Positions 24,197 to 32,174 of a stretch of DNA of 47,884 bases are shown piece after piece. Location: the NCBI GenBank assembly GCA_023386885.1, contig JAEWIX010000039.1, positions 1 to 47,884 of the forward strand. The letters are read 5' to 3'. The notes below the pieces were generated by a model that made no database searches, was not told where the DNA came from, and saw only the letters and a list, made by a program, of their open reading frames with translations. Source of the DNA: Pseudomonadota bacterium. Its GTDB lineage: Bacteria; Pseudomonadota; Alphaproteobacteria; Rhizobiales; Xanthobacteraceae. The translations under genes were made by a program, and so were the position numbers. The first letter of the stretch is position 1; each line of letters begins with the position of its first letter.

Positions 24197-25171
24197 ATGA
24201 TCGATTTCATTATAGATAAGATGCATGACGCGCGCTTCATGACCATGCTGCTAGCCGGCATTGCCGCCAGCGCAACCGCCTATACGCTGATCACACCGCT
24301 GTTCGCAGGGCAGGATCTGAACAAGCGCATGAAAGCCGTCGCCAGCGAGCGCGAGCGCATTCGGCAGCGGGAACGCGCCAATCTGGCGCGCGCCGAGAAG
24401 GTGTCGCTGCGTCAGAGCCCCAAGCAGGTCGTTTCGCGGGTCGTCGACAACCTCAACCTCAGCAAATGGCTAGCGCAAGAGGCGGCGCGCGACAAGCTGA
24501 TGATGGCGGGTTATCGCGGGCAGGCGCCCTACGTCACCTTCCTGTTCTTCCGTATGGTCACGCCCATCGTGCTCATGATGGGCGCGGCTGCCTATATCTT
24601 CCTACTGCTGAAAACGCAGCATCCGCTGCCGATCAAGATCGGCATCTGCCTCGCCGCCGCTTATCTCGGCCTGCAGGCACCGATGCTGTTCCTCAAGAAC
24701 GCTATTTCCAAACGGCAACTGTCGATCAAGCGCGCGTTTCCCGACGCGCTCGACCTGCTGCTGATCTGCGTCGAATCCGGCATGTCGATCGAAATGGCGT
24801 TTCGCAAGGTCTCGACCGAGATCGGTTCGCAATCGATCCCGCTAGCCGAAGAGTTCACGCTGACCACGGCGGAGCTATCCTATTTGCAGGACCGCAAGAT
24901 CGCTTATGAGAATCTTGCGAAACGCACCGGTCTCGACGGCGTGAAATCCGTATGTCTCGCGCTGCAACAATCCGAACGCTATGGTACGCCACTTGGCCAG
25001 GCACTGCGGGTCATGGCGCAGGAGAATCGCGACATGCGCATGAGCGCGGCCGAAAAGAAAGCGGCAGCGCTGCCGCCGAAACTGACGGTGCCGATGATCC
25101 TGTTCTTCCTGCCGGTTCTGTTCGTCGTCATTCTCGGGCCGACCTACATCAAACTCACCGCGATGCACTGA
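24197..25171 (+). CDS. tadC: Tad inner-membrane platform protein TadC
   Basis: 324-aa GspF/T2SF-family protein and partner of TadB. It has one N-terminal helix (MLLAGIAASATAYTLITPLF), a basic cytoplasmic segment, two central helices, then FPDALDLLLICVESGMSIEMAF and LGQALRVMAQENRDMR of the T2SF domain, and a final helix (VPMILFFLPVLFVVILGP). The start ATG 24197 is preceded by AGAGGCCGCGCC, a modest ribosome site. It is the last plus-strand gene of the locus; a REP-like hairpin separates it from the convergent tadD. Confidence 0.92.
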   Translation: MIDFIIDKMHDARFMTMLLAGIAASATAYTLITPLFAGQDLNKRMKAVASERERIRQRERANLARAEKVSLRQSPKQVVSRVVDNLNLSKWLAQEAARDKLMMAGYRGQAPYVTFLFFRMVTPIVLMMGAAAYIFLLLKTQHPLPIKIGICLAAAYLGLQAPMLFLKNAISKRQLSIKRAFPDALDLLLICVESGMSIEMAFRKVSTEIGSQSIPLAEEFTLTTAELSYLQDRKIAYENLAKRTGLDGVKSVCLALQQSERYGTPLGQALRVMAQENRDMRMSAAEKKAAALPPKLTVPMILFFLPVLFVVILGPTYIKLTAMH

Positions 25172-25302
25172 ACGGCACGCTGCTCAACGGCGATCGACAC
25201 GGAGACAACGTCGGTCTGAAAATTCGAGAGTGGGAAGCGCGGCGATTATTCCTCTTCCATCGGAATGCGTTCCGGCAGCCGCATCAATTATTCGGGAAGA
25301 CG

Positions 25303-25331
25303 TAGATGGCCGGGACGAGCCCGGCCATGAC
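25303..25331. repeat. Single REP-like hairpin between tadC and tadD
   Basis: TGGCCGGG (25307-25314) and CCCGGCCA (25320-25327) pair around ACGAG, with flanking GATGG and ATGACGG as in the paired elements at 8154 and 28566. It stands between convergent genes and may act as a terminator. The rest of 25172-25388 shows no gene. Confidence 0.8.
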
Positions 25332-25388
25332 GGACGAGATATCTTCCGTACGTCTCATCAAGCGAACGTGGAAGGCTCGTCTGATACT

Positions 25389-26192
25389 TCAGGATTGCCG
25401 TCGCGAACCGGTTGCCGCCTCGCCCACGCGCGGCTGCTGGCGTCCGTTCAGCATCTGCTTGAGGTACGCCACGTTGGCGGCGGCTTCGTCCGCCGGCAGG
25501 TCGGCCTTGACGATACTTTCGGCCTCGGCGAAACGCCCCTGCAAGCCGACCACCAGCGCGAGGTTCTGGCGCACGCGCGGACCGGCACCGGGCCGCGCAT
25601 AGGCACGGCGCAACGTCTGCTCGGCCTGCGGCAGTTCCTTGGTGAGGACATAGGACATACCGAGATTCGACAACACCGAGGGTTCCTCCGGCGCAATCTT
25701 CAAGGCACTCGCGTAATAACGGCGCGCCTCGTCGTGGCGGCCGAGCTGATCGAGCGCGGTGCCCTGCACCGACAGGATGCGCCAATCCGGATTGGCCGGC
25801 GTGTGGGCGCGGCCGAGAATATCGAACGCCTTCTGGAAGTCGCCGTTGTCGACCAGCGCCTTGCCGTAAAGGCCGAGCAGCGGCCGATTGGTCGGATGAA
25901 TCAGCGTCGCCTGTTCCAGCACGGCCACCGCCTGCGCACGCTGTCCGGCCTTGCGCAACGCCTGGCCGAATCGCATCGCCGCCTCGGGGTTCTTGGGATT
26001 GGCGCGGTAACGCTCGCCGGCGATCTCGACCGCACGATGCGGGTCGGCATCGGCGCGTGCCTCGGCGCGGCTGCCGAGCGCGCCGGTGATGTCCGACAGG
26101 CCTGTGGTCTGGCATCCGGCGAGCCCCAGCGACAGCAGGGCCGCCGCGGTGACCGACCCCATCCAGCGAAGCGTAGAAGGCTGTTGACGCAT
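25389..26192 (-). CDS. tadD: TadD-like tetratricopeptide lipoprotein
   Basis: 267-aa lipoprotein: the signal ends LGLAGC with lipidated Cys27, followed by about five TPR units (for example NPKNPEAAMRFGQALRKAG and PSVLSNLGMSYVLTKE). TadD proteins are pilotin-like factors for the Tad secretin. ATG 26192 (MRQQPSTLRW) gives a proper lipoprotein signal; the frame extends ten codons upstream to 26222. It is transcribed opposite to cpaB-tadC. Upstream are three GTTAAC motifs shared with the divergent aminopeptidase gene. Confidence 0.87.
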   Translation of the reverse strand: MRQQPSTLRWMGSVTAAALLSLGLAGCQTTGLSDITGALGSRAEARADADPHRAVEIAGERYRANPKNPEAAMRFGQALRKAGQRAQAVAVLEQATLIHPTNRPLLGLYGKALVDNGDFQKAFDILGRAHTPANPDWRILSVQGTALDQLGRHDEARRYYASALKIAPEEPSVLSNLGMSYVLTKELPQAEQTLRRAYARPGAGPRVRQNLALVVGLQGRFAEAESIVKADLPADEAAANVAYLKQMLNGRQQPRVGEAATGSRRQS

Positions 26193-26230
26193 GGCCGATA
26201 AACCCGTCAATGCAGGAGACAAATACCTCG

Positions 26231-26274
26231 GTTAACGTCCCTCAATAGACTGTTAACCCTAATGAGCGGTTAAC
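26231..26274. promoter_or_regulatory. Triple GTTAAC cluster between tadD and the M17 gene
   Basis: GTTAAC occurs at 26231-26236, 26252-26257 and 26269-26274 in a 109-base divergent promoter region. TTAAC is the CtrA half-site, but the spacings (TTAA-N17-TTAA and TTAA-N13-TTAA) are not the classical N7. The cluster is seen; a regulator is inferred only. Confidence 0.35.
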
Positions 26275-26301
26275 CCCGCCGCTGATACCAGCGAGACGAG
26301 C

Positions 26302-27684
26302 ATGCATTCCGCATTCGAGACGACCTCCACCGCATCCGCGATCCCGATCCATTTCGTCACGTCGTCAAACTGGGATGCGGTGGCCGCCCAGCTCGGCGAC
26401 GCGGCGCGCCGCTTCGCGCAGGCACAGGGTTTCAAGGCCAAGGCCGGCGCATGCCTGGTGCTGCCGGCGGCGAACGGAGCGATTGAGGCAGTGCTGTTCG
26501 GACTCGATGAAGCGACCAGCCCGAAGCACGATCCGTTCCGCCCGGGCCAGTTGCCAAGCCTGTTGCCGCCGGGCGTCTATCGTTTCGCCAACGCGCCGCA
26601 CGACGCGCGCCTCGCGGCGCTGGCGTTTGCGCTGGGCAGCTATCGTTTCACGCGTTACCGCAAGAACGAAGCGCCTGACGTGCGGCTGGTGCCGCCGAAC
26701 GGTGTCAACATCGACGATATCTCGCGCATCGCGAACGCCGCCGTGCTGGCGCGCGATCTCATCAACACGCCGGCCAACGACATGGGCCCGGCGGAACTGG
26801 AAGCCGCCGCGCGCGATCTCGCCGCGAACTACGACACCAGCTTCGACTGCGTGATCGGTGACGACCTTAAGAAAAAGAATTTCCCGCTGATCCATGCGGT
26901 CGGAATGGCCTCACCGCGCGCGCCCCGGCTGATCGATTTCTCCTGGGGCGATCCCGCGCGCCCGAAAATCACACTGGTCGGCAAGGGCGTCTGCTTCGAC
27001 ACCGGCGGCGTCGATCTCAAGCCCGCGTCCGGCATGCTGATCATGAAGAAGGACATGGGCGGCGCCGCCAACGTGCTGGCGCTGGCGTCGATGATCATGG
27101 ATTCGGGGTTGAAGCTGCGCTTGCGCGTGCTGATCCCTGCGGTAGAGAATTCCGTCGCCGGCAACGCGTTTCGCCCGCTCGATGTGTTCCCCTCGCGCAA
27201 GGGCGTGAGCGTCGAGATCGGCAATACCGACGCCGAGGGCCGCCTTGTGCTCGCCGATGCGCTGGCGCTCGCGGACGAGGAGAAACCCGACCTGCTGATC
27301 GATCTCGGCACACTCACCGGCGCGGCGCGTGTCGCGCTCGGTCCCGACCTGCCGCCGTTCTACACCAACGACGAAGCCCTCGCCGCCGACGTCGCGCAAT
27401 GTGCGCGCGCCGAGCGCGATCCGCTGTGGCGGATGCCGTTGTGGCCGGCGTACGACGCATGGCTCGATTCGAAAGTCGCCGATCTCAACAACGCGCCGTC
27501 GAACGGCTTTGCGGGCTCCATCACATGCGCACTGTTCCTGCAACGCTTCGTCGAGCACGCGAAAAGCTGGCTGCATGTCGATATCTATGGTTGGACTCCA
27601 AGCGCGAAGCCCGCGCGGCCCGAAGGCGGCGAGTGTCAGGCCGCGCGGGCCATCTACCGTCTGCTGAGCCAACGCTATGGATGA
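26302..27684 (+). CDS. M17 leucyl aminopeptidase family protein
   Basis: 460-aa cytosolic dizinc aminopeptidase. Metal ligands and the catalytic motif are present: GKGVCFDTGGVDLKP from about residue 227, then MKKDMGGAA, and NTDAEGR at 308-314. The N-terminal domain is shorter than in E. coli PepA (503 aa), as in the PepB-like branch. It removes N-terminal residues from short peptides. The stop overlaps the start of the NlpC/P60 gene by 8 bases, so the two are coupled and may degrade peptidoglycan peptides together. Confidence 0.9.
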   Translation: MHSAFETTSTASAIPIHFVTSSNWDAVAAQLGDAARRFAQAQGFKAKAGACLVLPAANGAIEAVLFGLDEATSPKHDPFRPGQLPSLLPPGVYRFANAPHDARLAALAFALGSYRFTRYRKNEAPDVRLVPPNGVNIDDISRIANAAVLARDLINTPANDMGPAELEAAARDLAANYDTSFDCVIGDDLKKKNFPLIHAVGMASPRAPRLIDFSWGDPARPKITLVGKGVCFDTGGVDLKPASGMLIMKKDMGGAANVLALASMIMDSGLKLRLRVLIPAVENSVAGNAFRPLDVFPSRKGVSVEIGNTDAEGRLVLADALALADEEKPDLLIDLGTLTGAARVALGPDLPPFYTNDEALAADVAQCARAERDPLWRMPLWPAYDAWLDSKVADLNNAPSNGFAGSITCALFLQRFVEHAKSWLHVDIYGWTPSAKPARPEGGECQAARAIYRLLSQRYG

Positions 27685-28519
27685 TCCGCGCCTGACACCG
27701 GCACGGCCGGACCTCGCCGCACGTTATCTCGAAGGCAAGGTGAGTGCCGCACGTTTCGCGGACGGCGAAACCGTCGAAGTCATCGCGCCGCTCGCGCCGC
27801 TGCGCGAGGCGCCACGCGCCAACGCGATGCTGCAAACGCAGGCCCTGAAGGGCGAGCGCGTCACCGTCTATGAGCGCATCGAATCCGGCTGGGCGTGGGG
27901 GCAACTGGAGTCGGACGGCTACGTCGGCTGGTTGCCGGAACGCGTGCTCGGCACGCCGGGCCCGCCGCCGACCCACAAGGTAGCGGCGCTACGCACACTG
28001 GTCTTTCCCGGTCCTTCGATCAAGCTGCCGCCGCGCGCGACGCTGGCGCTCGGCACGACGATCCCGGTGGCACGCATCGAAGCAGATTTCGCGATCACGC
28101 ATGACAGCGGCCATCTGCCGGCGCAACATCTCGCACCGCTCGATCAGTTCGAACCTGATTTCGTCGCGGTGGCGGAGCGGTTCATCGGCACGCCGTATCT
28201 CTGGGGCGGCAAGTCGAGCCTCGGCATCGATTGCTCCGGCCTTGTGCAGGTATCGATGGCAGCGGGCGGCATCCGTGCGCCGCGCGACAGCGATATGCAG
28301 GAAGAGAGCTTAGGCGCCGACGTGCCGCTCTCGCACATCGCACAACTCAAGCGCGGCGACCTCGTGTTCTGGAAAGGCCACGTCGCCATCGTGCGCGATG
28401 CCACGACCCTGGTGCACGCCAACGCCCATCACATGGCCACCGCGATCGAACCCACCCACGCCGCCGTCGCCCGCATCGCGGCGGCAGGGAGCCCGGTGCG
28501 GCGAATCAAGCGGCTTTAG
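27677..28519 (+). CDS. NlpC/P60 (C40) family peptidase with SH3-like domains
   Basis: 280-aa protein. Two SH3-like modules (about 20-85 and 95-145) precede the NlpC/P60 domain. The catalytic Cys186 is in GIDCSG, His235 is in KGHVAIV, and the third polar residue is His247 in VHANAH. The layout resembles gamma-D-glutamyl-L-diamino acid endopeptidases of the YkfC type, which cleave murein peptides. No signal peptide is seen, which suits cytoplasmic recycling. It overlaps the M17 gene by 8 bases. Confidence 0.85.
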   Translation: MDDPRLTPARPDLAARYLEGKVSAARFADGETVEVIAPLAPLREAPRANAMLQTQALKGERVTVYERIESGWAWGQLESDGYVGWLPERVLGTPGPPPTHKVAALRTLVFPGPSIKLPPRATLALGTTIPVARIEADFAITHDSGHLPAQHLAPLDQFEPDFVAVAERFIGTPYLWGGKSSLGIDCSGLVQVSMAAGGIRAPRDSDMQEESLGADVPLSHIAQLKRGDLVFWKGHVAIVRDATTLVHANAHHMATAIEPTHAAVARIAAAGSPVRRIKRL

Positions 28520-28565
28520 ACGTCGTCGTGACGAAGGCTGGATGAATGGGGGTAAGACAACGTCC

Positions 28566-28655
28566 TCGTCATGGCCGGGCTTGTCCCGGCCATCCACGTC
28601 TTTCTGATTATTCGAGTTAAGACGTGGATGCCCGGCACAAGGCCGGGCATGACGG
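28566..28655. repeat. Paired REP-like hairpins (copy 2)
   Basis: ATGGCCGGG/CCCGGCCAT is at 28571-28593 and ATGCCCGGC/GCCGGGCAT at 28628-28650, in opposite orientation around a short spacer, as at 8154-8244. In the second hairpin the stem differs from the others at a position where both arms have changed together. It lies between the convergent NlpC/P60 and NUDIX genes. Confidence 0.85.
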
Positions 28656-28685
28656 ACTGATAGGTTGGCGCAGTTTAATTCACGC

Positions 28686-29351
28686 CTACCCCTGCATCAC
28701 GCCACCCGCTCTGATCGCCGCATCGTACAACGCTCGCAGCCGCTCGCGGTTGAGCGCCAGCCACTGCAGCGACGACACGGTCAACGCGTTGAATATGCGG
28801 CCGTCCCGCAACGCATCGAGCGCGGCGTCGATCGACACCACCAGCGTCTCGATGTGCTCGGTCTCGGACGCGAGCCCACCGTGGGTGACGACACGCGACG
28901 AATCGACGAAGCCGACGAAGTTCGTCACCAGTTCGTCGGTCAGCCCCGGCGTCGGCAGCACGCTGTAGAGCCGTACCAGCGCCTCCGGCGCAACGCCAAT
29001 TTCCTCGACACATTCGCGCCGCGCGGCGTCGGCCTCGCTCTCGCCGCCATCGACGCGACCTGCGACAATCTCGATCATGTCGCCGTTGCTGGTGGCGAGA
29101 TGCGCGGTGAGGCGAAACTGGCGCAGCAGCACGATGCGATCGCGCGCGAGATCGACCGGCAACACGCCGGCGACGCGACCGCCGCGCATGATGTCGCGGC
29201 GCTGAGTCAGCGTTTCGCCGTTGGGCAGCGGCAGTTGCAGCGTATAGCGTTCGTAGGGCCGGAAGCCGTCGTCGCAGAGCGAACGCGGCGCGGACAGATC
29301 GACGCGCAACGCGCGATCGGCGATATCCTCCGTCTCGCCGCGCTCAGCCAT
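28686..29351 (-). CDS. NUDIX hydrolase, ADP-ribose pyrophosphatase-like
   Basis: 221-aa NUDIX enzyme. The box at residues 98-120 fits G-x5-E-x7-R-E-U-x-E-E-x-G-U completely (GRVDGGE...RECVEEIGV). The preceding VLPVDLARDRIVLLRQFR and following LPTPGLTDELVTNF resemble the ADP-sugar pyrophosphatase branch (NudF-like), so ADP-ribose or another nucleoside diphosphate sugar is the likely substrate. The start overlaps the end of yejF by 8 bases (29344-29351), making it the last gene of the Yej operon. Confidence 0.85.
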   Translation of the reverse strand: MAERGETEDIADRALRVDLSAPRSLCDDGFRPYERYTLQLPLPNGETLTQRRDIMRGGRVAGVLPVDLARDRIVLLRQFRLTAHLATSNGDMIEIVAGRVDGGESEADAARRECVEEIGVAPEALVRLYSVLPTPGLTDELVTNFVGFVDSSRVVTHGGLASETEHIETLVVSIDAALDALRDGRIFNALTVSSLQWLALNRERLRALYDAAIRAGGVMQG

Positions 29352-30999
29352 CGACGTCGCCCGCGCCGTTCGCGGTTTCCAGCCGGAACGCGGCGGCGAA
29401 CAGCGCGCGGGTGTAGTCGGTTTTCGGGGTCTTGAATAACTCCGACGCCGGCCCCTCCTCCACCACCTTGCCGTGACGCATCACGATGAGATGGCTCGCC
29501 AATGACGCCACCACGCGCAGGTCGTGTGAGATGAACATGTAGGTGAGGTCGCGGCTGCGTTGCAGGTCGCGCAAGAGATCGACCATCTGCGCCTGCAACA
29601 GCATGTCGAGCGCGCTGGTCGGCTCATCTAGCACGACGAAGCTCGGCTCCAGCACCACGGCGCGCGCGATGCTGATGCGCTGGCGCTGACCGCCGGAGAA
29701 CTCATGCGGATAGCGAAAGCGCGTCGCCGGATCGAGCCCAGCATCGACCAGCGCCTTCACGACCCGCGCCTCGCGTTGCTCTGGCGACAGTTGCGGCTGA
29801 TGCACGCTCAGGCCCTCGGCGATGATATCGCCCACCGACATGCGCGGGCTGAGCGAGCCGAACGGGTCCTGAAACACGATCTGCATGTCGCGACGGAACG
29901 ACCGCATCGCCTTGAAGCGCAGGCCCTGAATGTCCTTGCCGAGAAACACGATGGGACCGTCCGAGGAAATCAGCCGCAGCAGAGCCAGCCCGAGCGTGGT
30001 CTTGCCGGAGCCGGATTCGCCGACCACGCCCAGCGTCTCGCCGCGCCGCACCGCCAGGCTCACGCCGTCCACCGCCTTGATATGACCGACGGTCTTGCGC
30101 AGCAGCCCGCGCTTGATCGGAAACCACACCTTGAGATCGGTCGCCTGCATCACCACCGGCGCATCGTGCTGCGGCGGCGCGGGGTCGGGCTTCGGTTCAG
30201 CCGCGAGCAGCGCTTTCGTGTAAGGGTGCTGAGGCGCGGTGAACACTTGCTCCACCGGTCCCTGCTCGACGATCTTGCCGTGGTTCATCACGCAGACCAC
30301 ATCAGCGATGCGACGCACGATGCCGAGATCGTGGGTGATGAACAGCATGCTCATGCCGAGCCGCGCGCGAATGTCCGCCAGCAACTGCAAAATCTGCGCC
30401 TGCACGGTGACGTCGAGCGCGGTGGTCGGTTCGTCCGCGATCAACAGATCCGGCTCGTTCGCGAGCGCCATCGCGATCATCACGCGCTGGCGCTGCCCGC
30501 CGGACAATTGATGCGGATAGCTGCCGAGCCGCGTTTCGGGCTCGGGAATGCCTACCTGCGTCAACAGTTCCAGCACCCGCGCGCGGATCGCGCTGCCGCG
30601 GAGCGGCGCGTGCAACTGAATGATCTCCGCGATCTGCGCCTCGATGGTGTGGAGCGGATTGAGCGAAGTCATCGGCTCCTGGAAGATGATCGAGATGTCG
30701 TTGCCGCGAATGCCGCGCATCTCGCGCTCGGACATCGTCAGCAGGTCCCGCCCCTTGAAGCGGATCGTGCCGGAAGGATGCGACGCGCTGGGATACGGCA
30801 GCAGTTTCAGGATCGACAGCGCGCTGACAGATTTTCCGGAGCCGGATTCGCCCACCAGCGCGACGCATTCGCCGCGCCGCATGGTGTAGGAGATGCGGTC
30901 CACCGCGAGCGTCGCGCGGTCACCCGCGCCGAACGCGACCGAGAGGTCGCGGACATCGAGCAGCGGCTGGTTGATGGCGTCCATCCCGCGCTCCTTCAA
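29344..30999 (-). CDS. yejF: Peptide ABC transporter ATP-binding protein YejF (two fused NBDs)
   Basis: 551-aa protein with two complete ABC ATPase domains. The first has GESGSGKSVS, LSGGQRQRVMIAMAL and LLIADEPTTALD; the second has GESGSGKTTLGLALL, FSGGQRQRISIARA and FVVLDEPTSALD. It powers import through YejB/YejE. The single-chain double-NBD form is standard for YejF. It overlaps yejE by ATGA (30996-30999) and the NUDIX gene by 8 bases. Confidence 0.93.
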   Translation of the reverse strand: MKERGMDAINQPLLDVRDLSVAFGAGDRATLAVDRISYTMRRGECVALVGESGSGKSVSALSILKLLPYPSASHPSGTIRFKGRDLLTMSEREMRGIRGNDISIIFQEPMTSLNPLHTIEAQIAEIIQLHAPLRGSAIRARVLELLTQVGIPEPETRLGSYPHQLSGGQRQRVMIAMALANEPDLLIADEPTTALDVTVQAQILQLLADIRARLGMSMLFITHDLGIVRRIADVVCVMNHGKIVEQGPVEQVFTAPQHPYTKALLAAEPKPDPAPPQHDAPVVMQATDLKVWFPIKRGLLRKTVGHIKAVDGVSLAVRRGETLGVVGESGSGKTTLGLALLRLISSDGPIVFLGKDIQGLRFKAMRSFRRDMQIVFQDPFGSLSPRMSVGDIIAEGLSVHQPQLSPEQREARVVKALVDAGLDPATRFRYPHEFSGGQRQRISIARAVVLEPSFVVLDEPTSALDMLLQAQMVDLLRDLQRSRDLTYMFISHDLRVVASLASHLIVMRHGKVVEEGPASELFKTPKTDYTRALFAAAFRLETANGAGDVDG

Positions 31000-32174
31000 C
31001 TGAACGTCTTGCGCGGATCGAAGGCGTCACGCACCGCCTCACCGATGAAGATCAGCAGCGACAGCATGATCGCCAGCGAGAAGAAGCCGGTGAAGCCGAG
31101 CCACGGCGCCTGCACGTTGGCCTTGCCCTGCGACAGCATTTCGCCCAGCGAGGGCGAGCCGGGCGGCAGGCCGAAGCCGAGGAAATCGAGCGCGGTGAGC
31201 GTCATCACCGAGGACGAGACGATGAACGGCAGGAACGTCATGGTCGCCACCATCGCGTTCGGCAGCAGATGGCGGAACATGATGACCTTGTTGGAAACGC
31301 CGAGCGCCCGCGCTGCCTGAATGTATTCGAAGTTGCGGCCGCGCAGGAATTCCGCGCGCACGAGGCCGACCAGCGACACCCAAGAGAACAGCAACAGCGT
31401 GCCGAGCAGCACGAAGAAGCCCGGCACCAGAATCGACGACAGGATCAAGAGCAGATACAGCGAGGGGATCGCGGTCCACACCTCGATGAAGCGCTGGAAG
31501 GCGAGATCGACCCAGCCGCCGAAATAGCCCTGCACGCCGCCGGCGGCGATGCCGATCACCGACGAGACGATGGTCAGACACAGCCCGAACAGCACCGAGA
31601 TGCGGAAGCCGTAGATCAGTCGCGCTACTACGTCGCGGCCCTGATCGTCGGTGCCAAGCCAGTTGTATTCGAGATCGCGGCAGCCGCTCACGCCCTTCTT
31701 TTCGACCACGCTTTTGCATTCGGCTTCGGTCAGCATCCACGTCGGCTTCGAGGGCGCCGGCGTCGGCAGATCGAGATTATGCGTGTCGTAGGAATAGCGG
31801 ATCGGCGGCCACAGCACGATGCCGCCCTTGTCCGCGATCTGTTTCTGCAGATACGGATCGCGATAGTCCGCCGCCGTTTCGAAATCTCCGCCGAACGTCG
31901 TCTCCGAATATGTGACGAAGGCGGGCCAATACCAGTGTCCATCATATTCGATGAAGAACGGCCGGTCGTTGGCGATCACTTCTGCGAACAGCGAGACCAC
32001 GAACAGCACCGAGAAAATCCATAGCGACCAGTAACCGCGCCGGTTGGCCTTAAAGTTCTGCCAGCGGCGGCGGTTGATCGGTGATAACGACAGCCGATGC
32101 GACGACGGCGGCACCACGTCACCGAGCGGGGCCACGGTGGTGGTCTCGATGGGTTCGCGAGCGGGGAGCGACAT
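30996..32174 (-). CDS. yejE: Peptide ABC transporter permease YejE
   Basis: 392-aa inner-membrane permease. A cytoplasmic tail precedes the first helix (YWSLWIFSVLFVVSLFAEVIA), then a large periplasmic loop with the family WLGTDDQGRDVVARLIYG, then the BPD_transp_1 domain with the EAA-type loop (EYIQAARALGVSNKVIMFRH). ATG 32174 lies in TGATG with the yejB stop, so the longer upstream open frame is not real. With YejB it forms the channel for oligopeptides. Confidence 0.92.
   Translation of the reverse strand: MSLPAREPIETTTVAPLGDVVPPSSHRLSLSPINRRRWQNFKANRRGYWSLWIFSVLFVVSLFAEVIANDRPFFIEYDGHWYWPAFVTYSETTFGGDFETAADYRDPYLQKQIADKGGIVLWPPIRYSYDTHNLDLPTPAPSKPTWMLTEAECKSVVEKKGVSGCRDLEYNWLGTDDQGRDVVARLIYGFRISVLFGLCLTIVSSVIGIAAGGVQGYFGGWVDLAFQRFIEVWTAIPSLYLLLILSSILVPGFFVLLGTLLLFSWVSLVGLVRAEFLRGRNFEYIQAARALGVSNKVIMFRHLLPNAMVATMTFLPFIVSSSVMTLTALDFLGFGLPPGSPSLGEMLSQGKANVQAPWLGFTGFFSLAIMLSLLIFIGEAVRDAFDPRKTFS

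Noticed and set aside
29704..31320. 538-codon plus-strand frame opposite yejF and yejE
   Set aside because: Shadow of ABC ATPase genes; Arg/His/Gln-rich with no family pattern.
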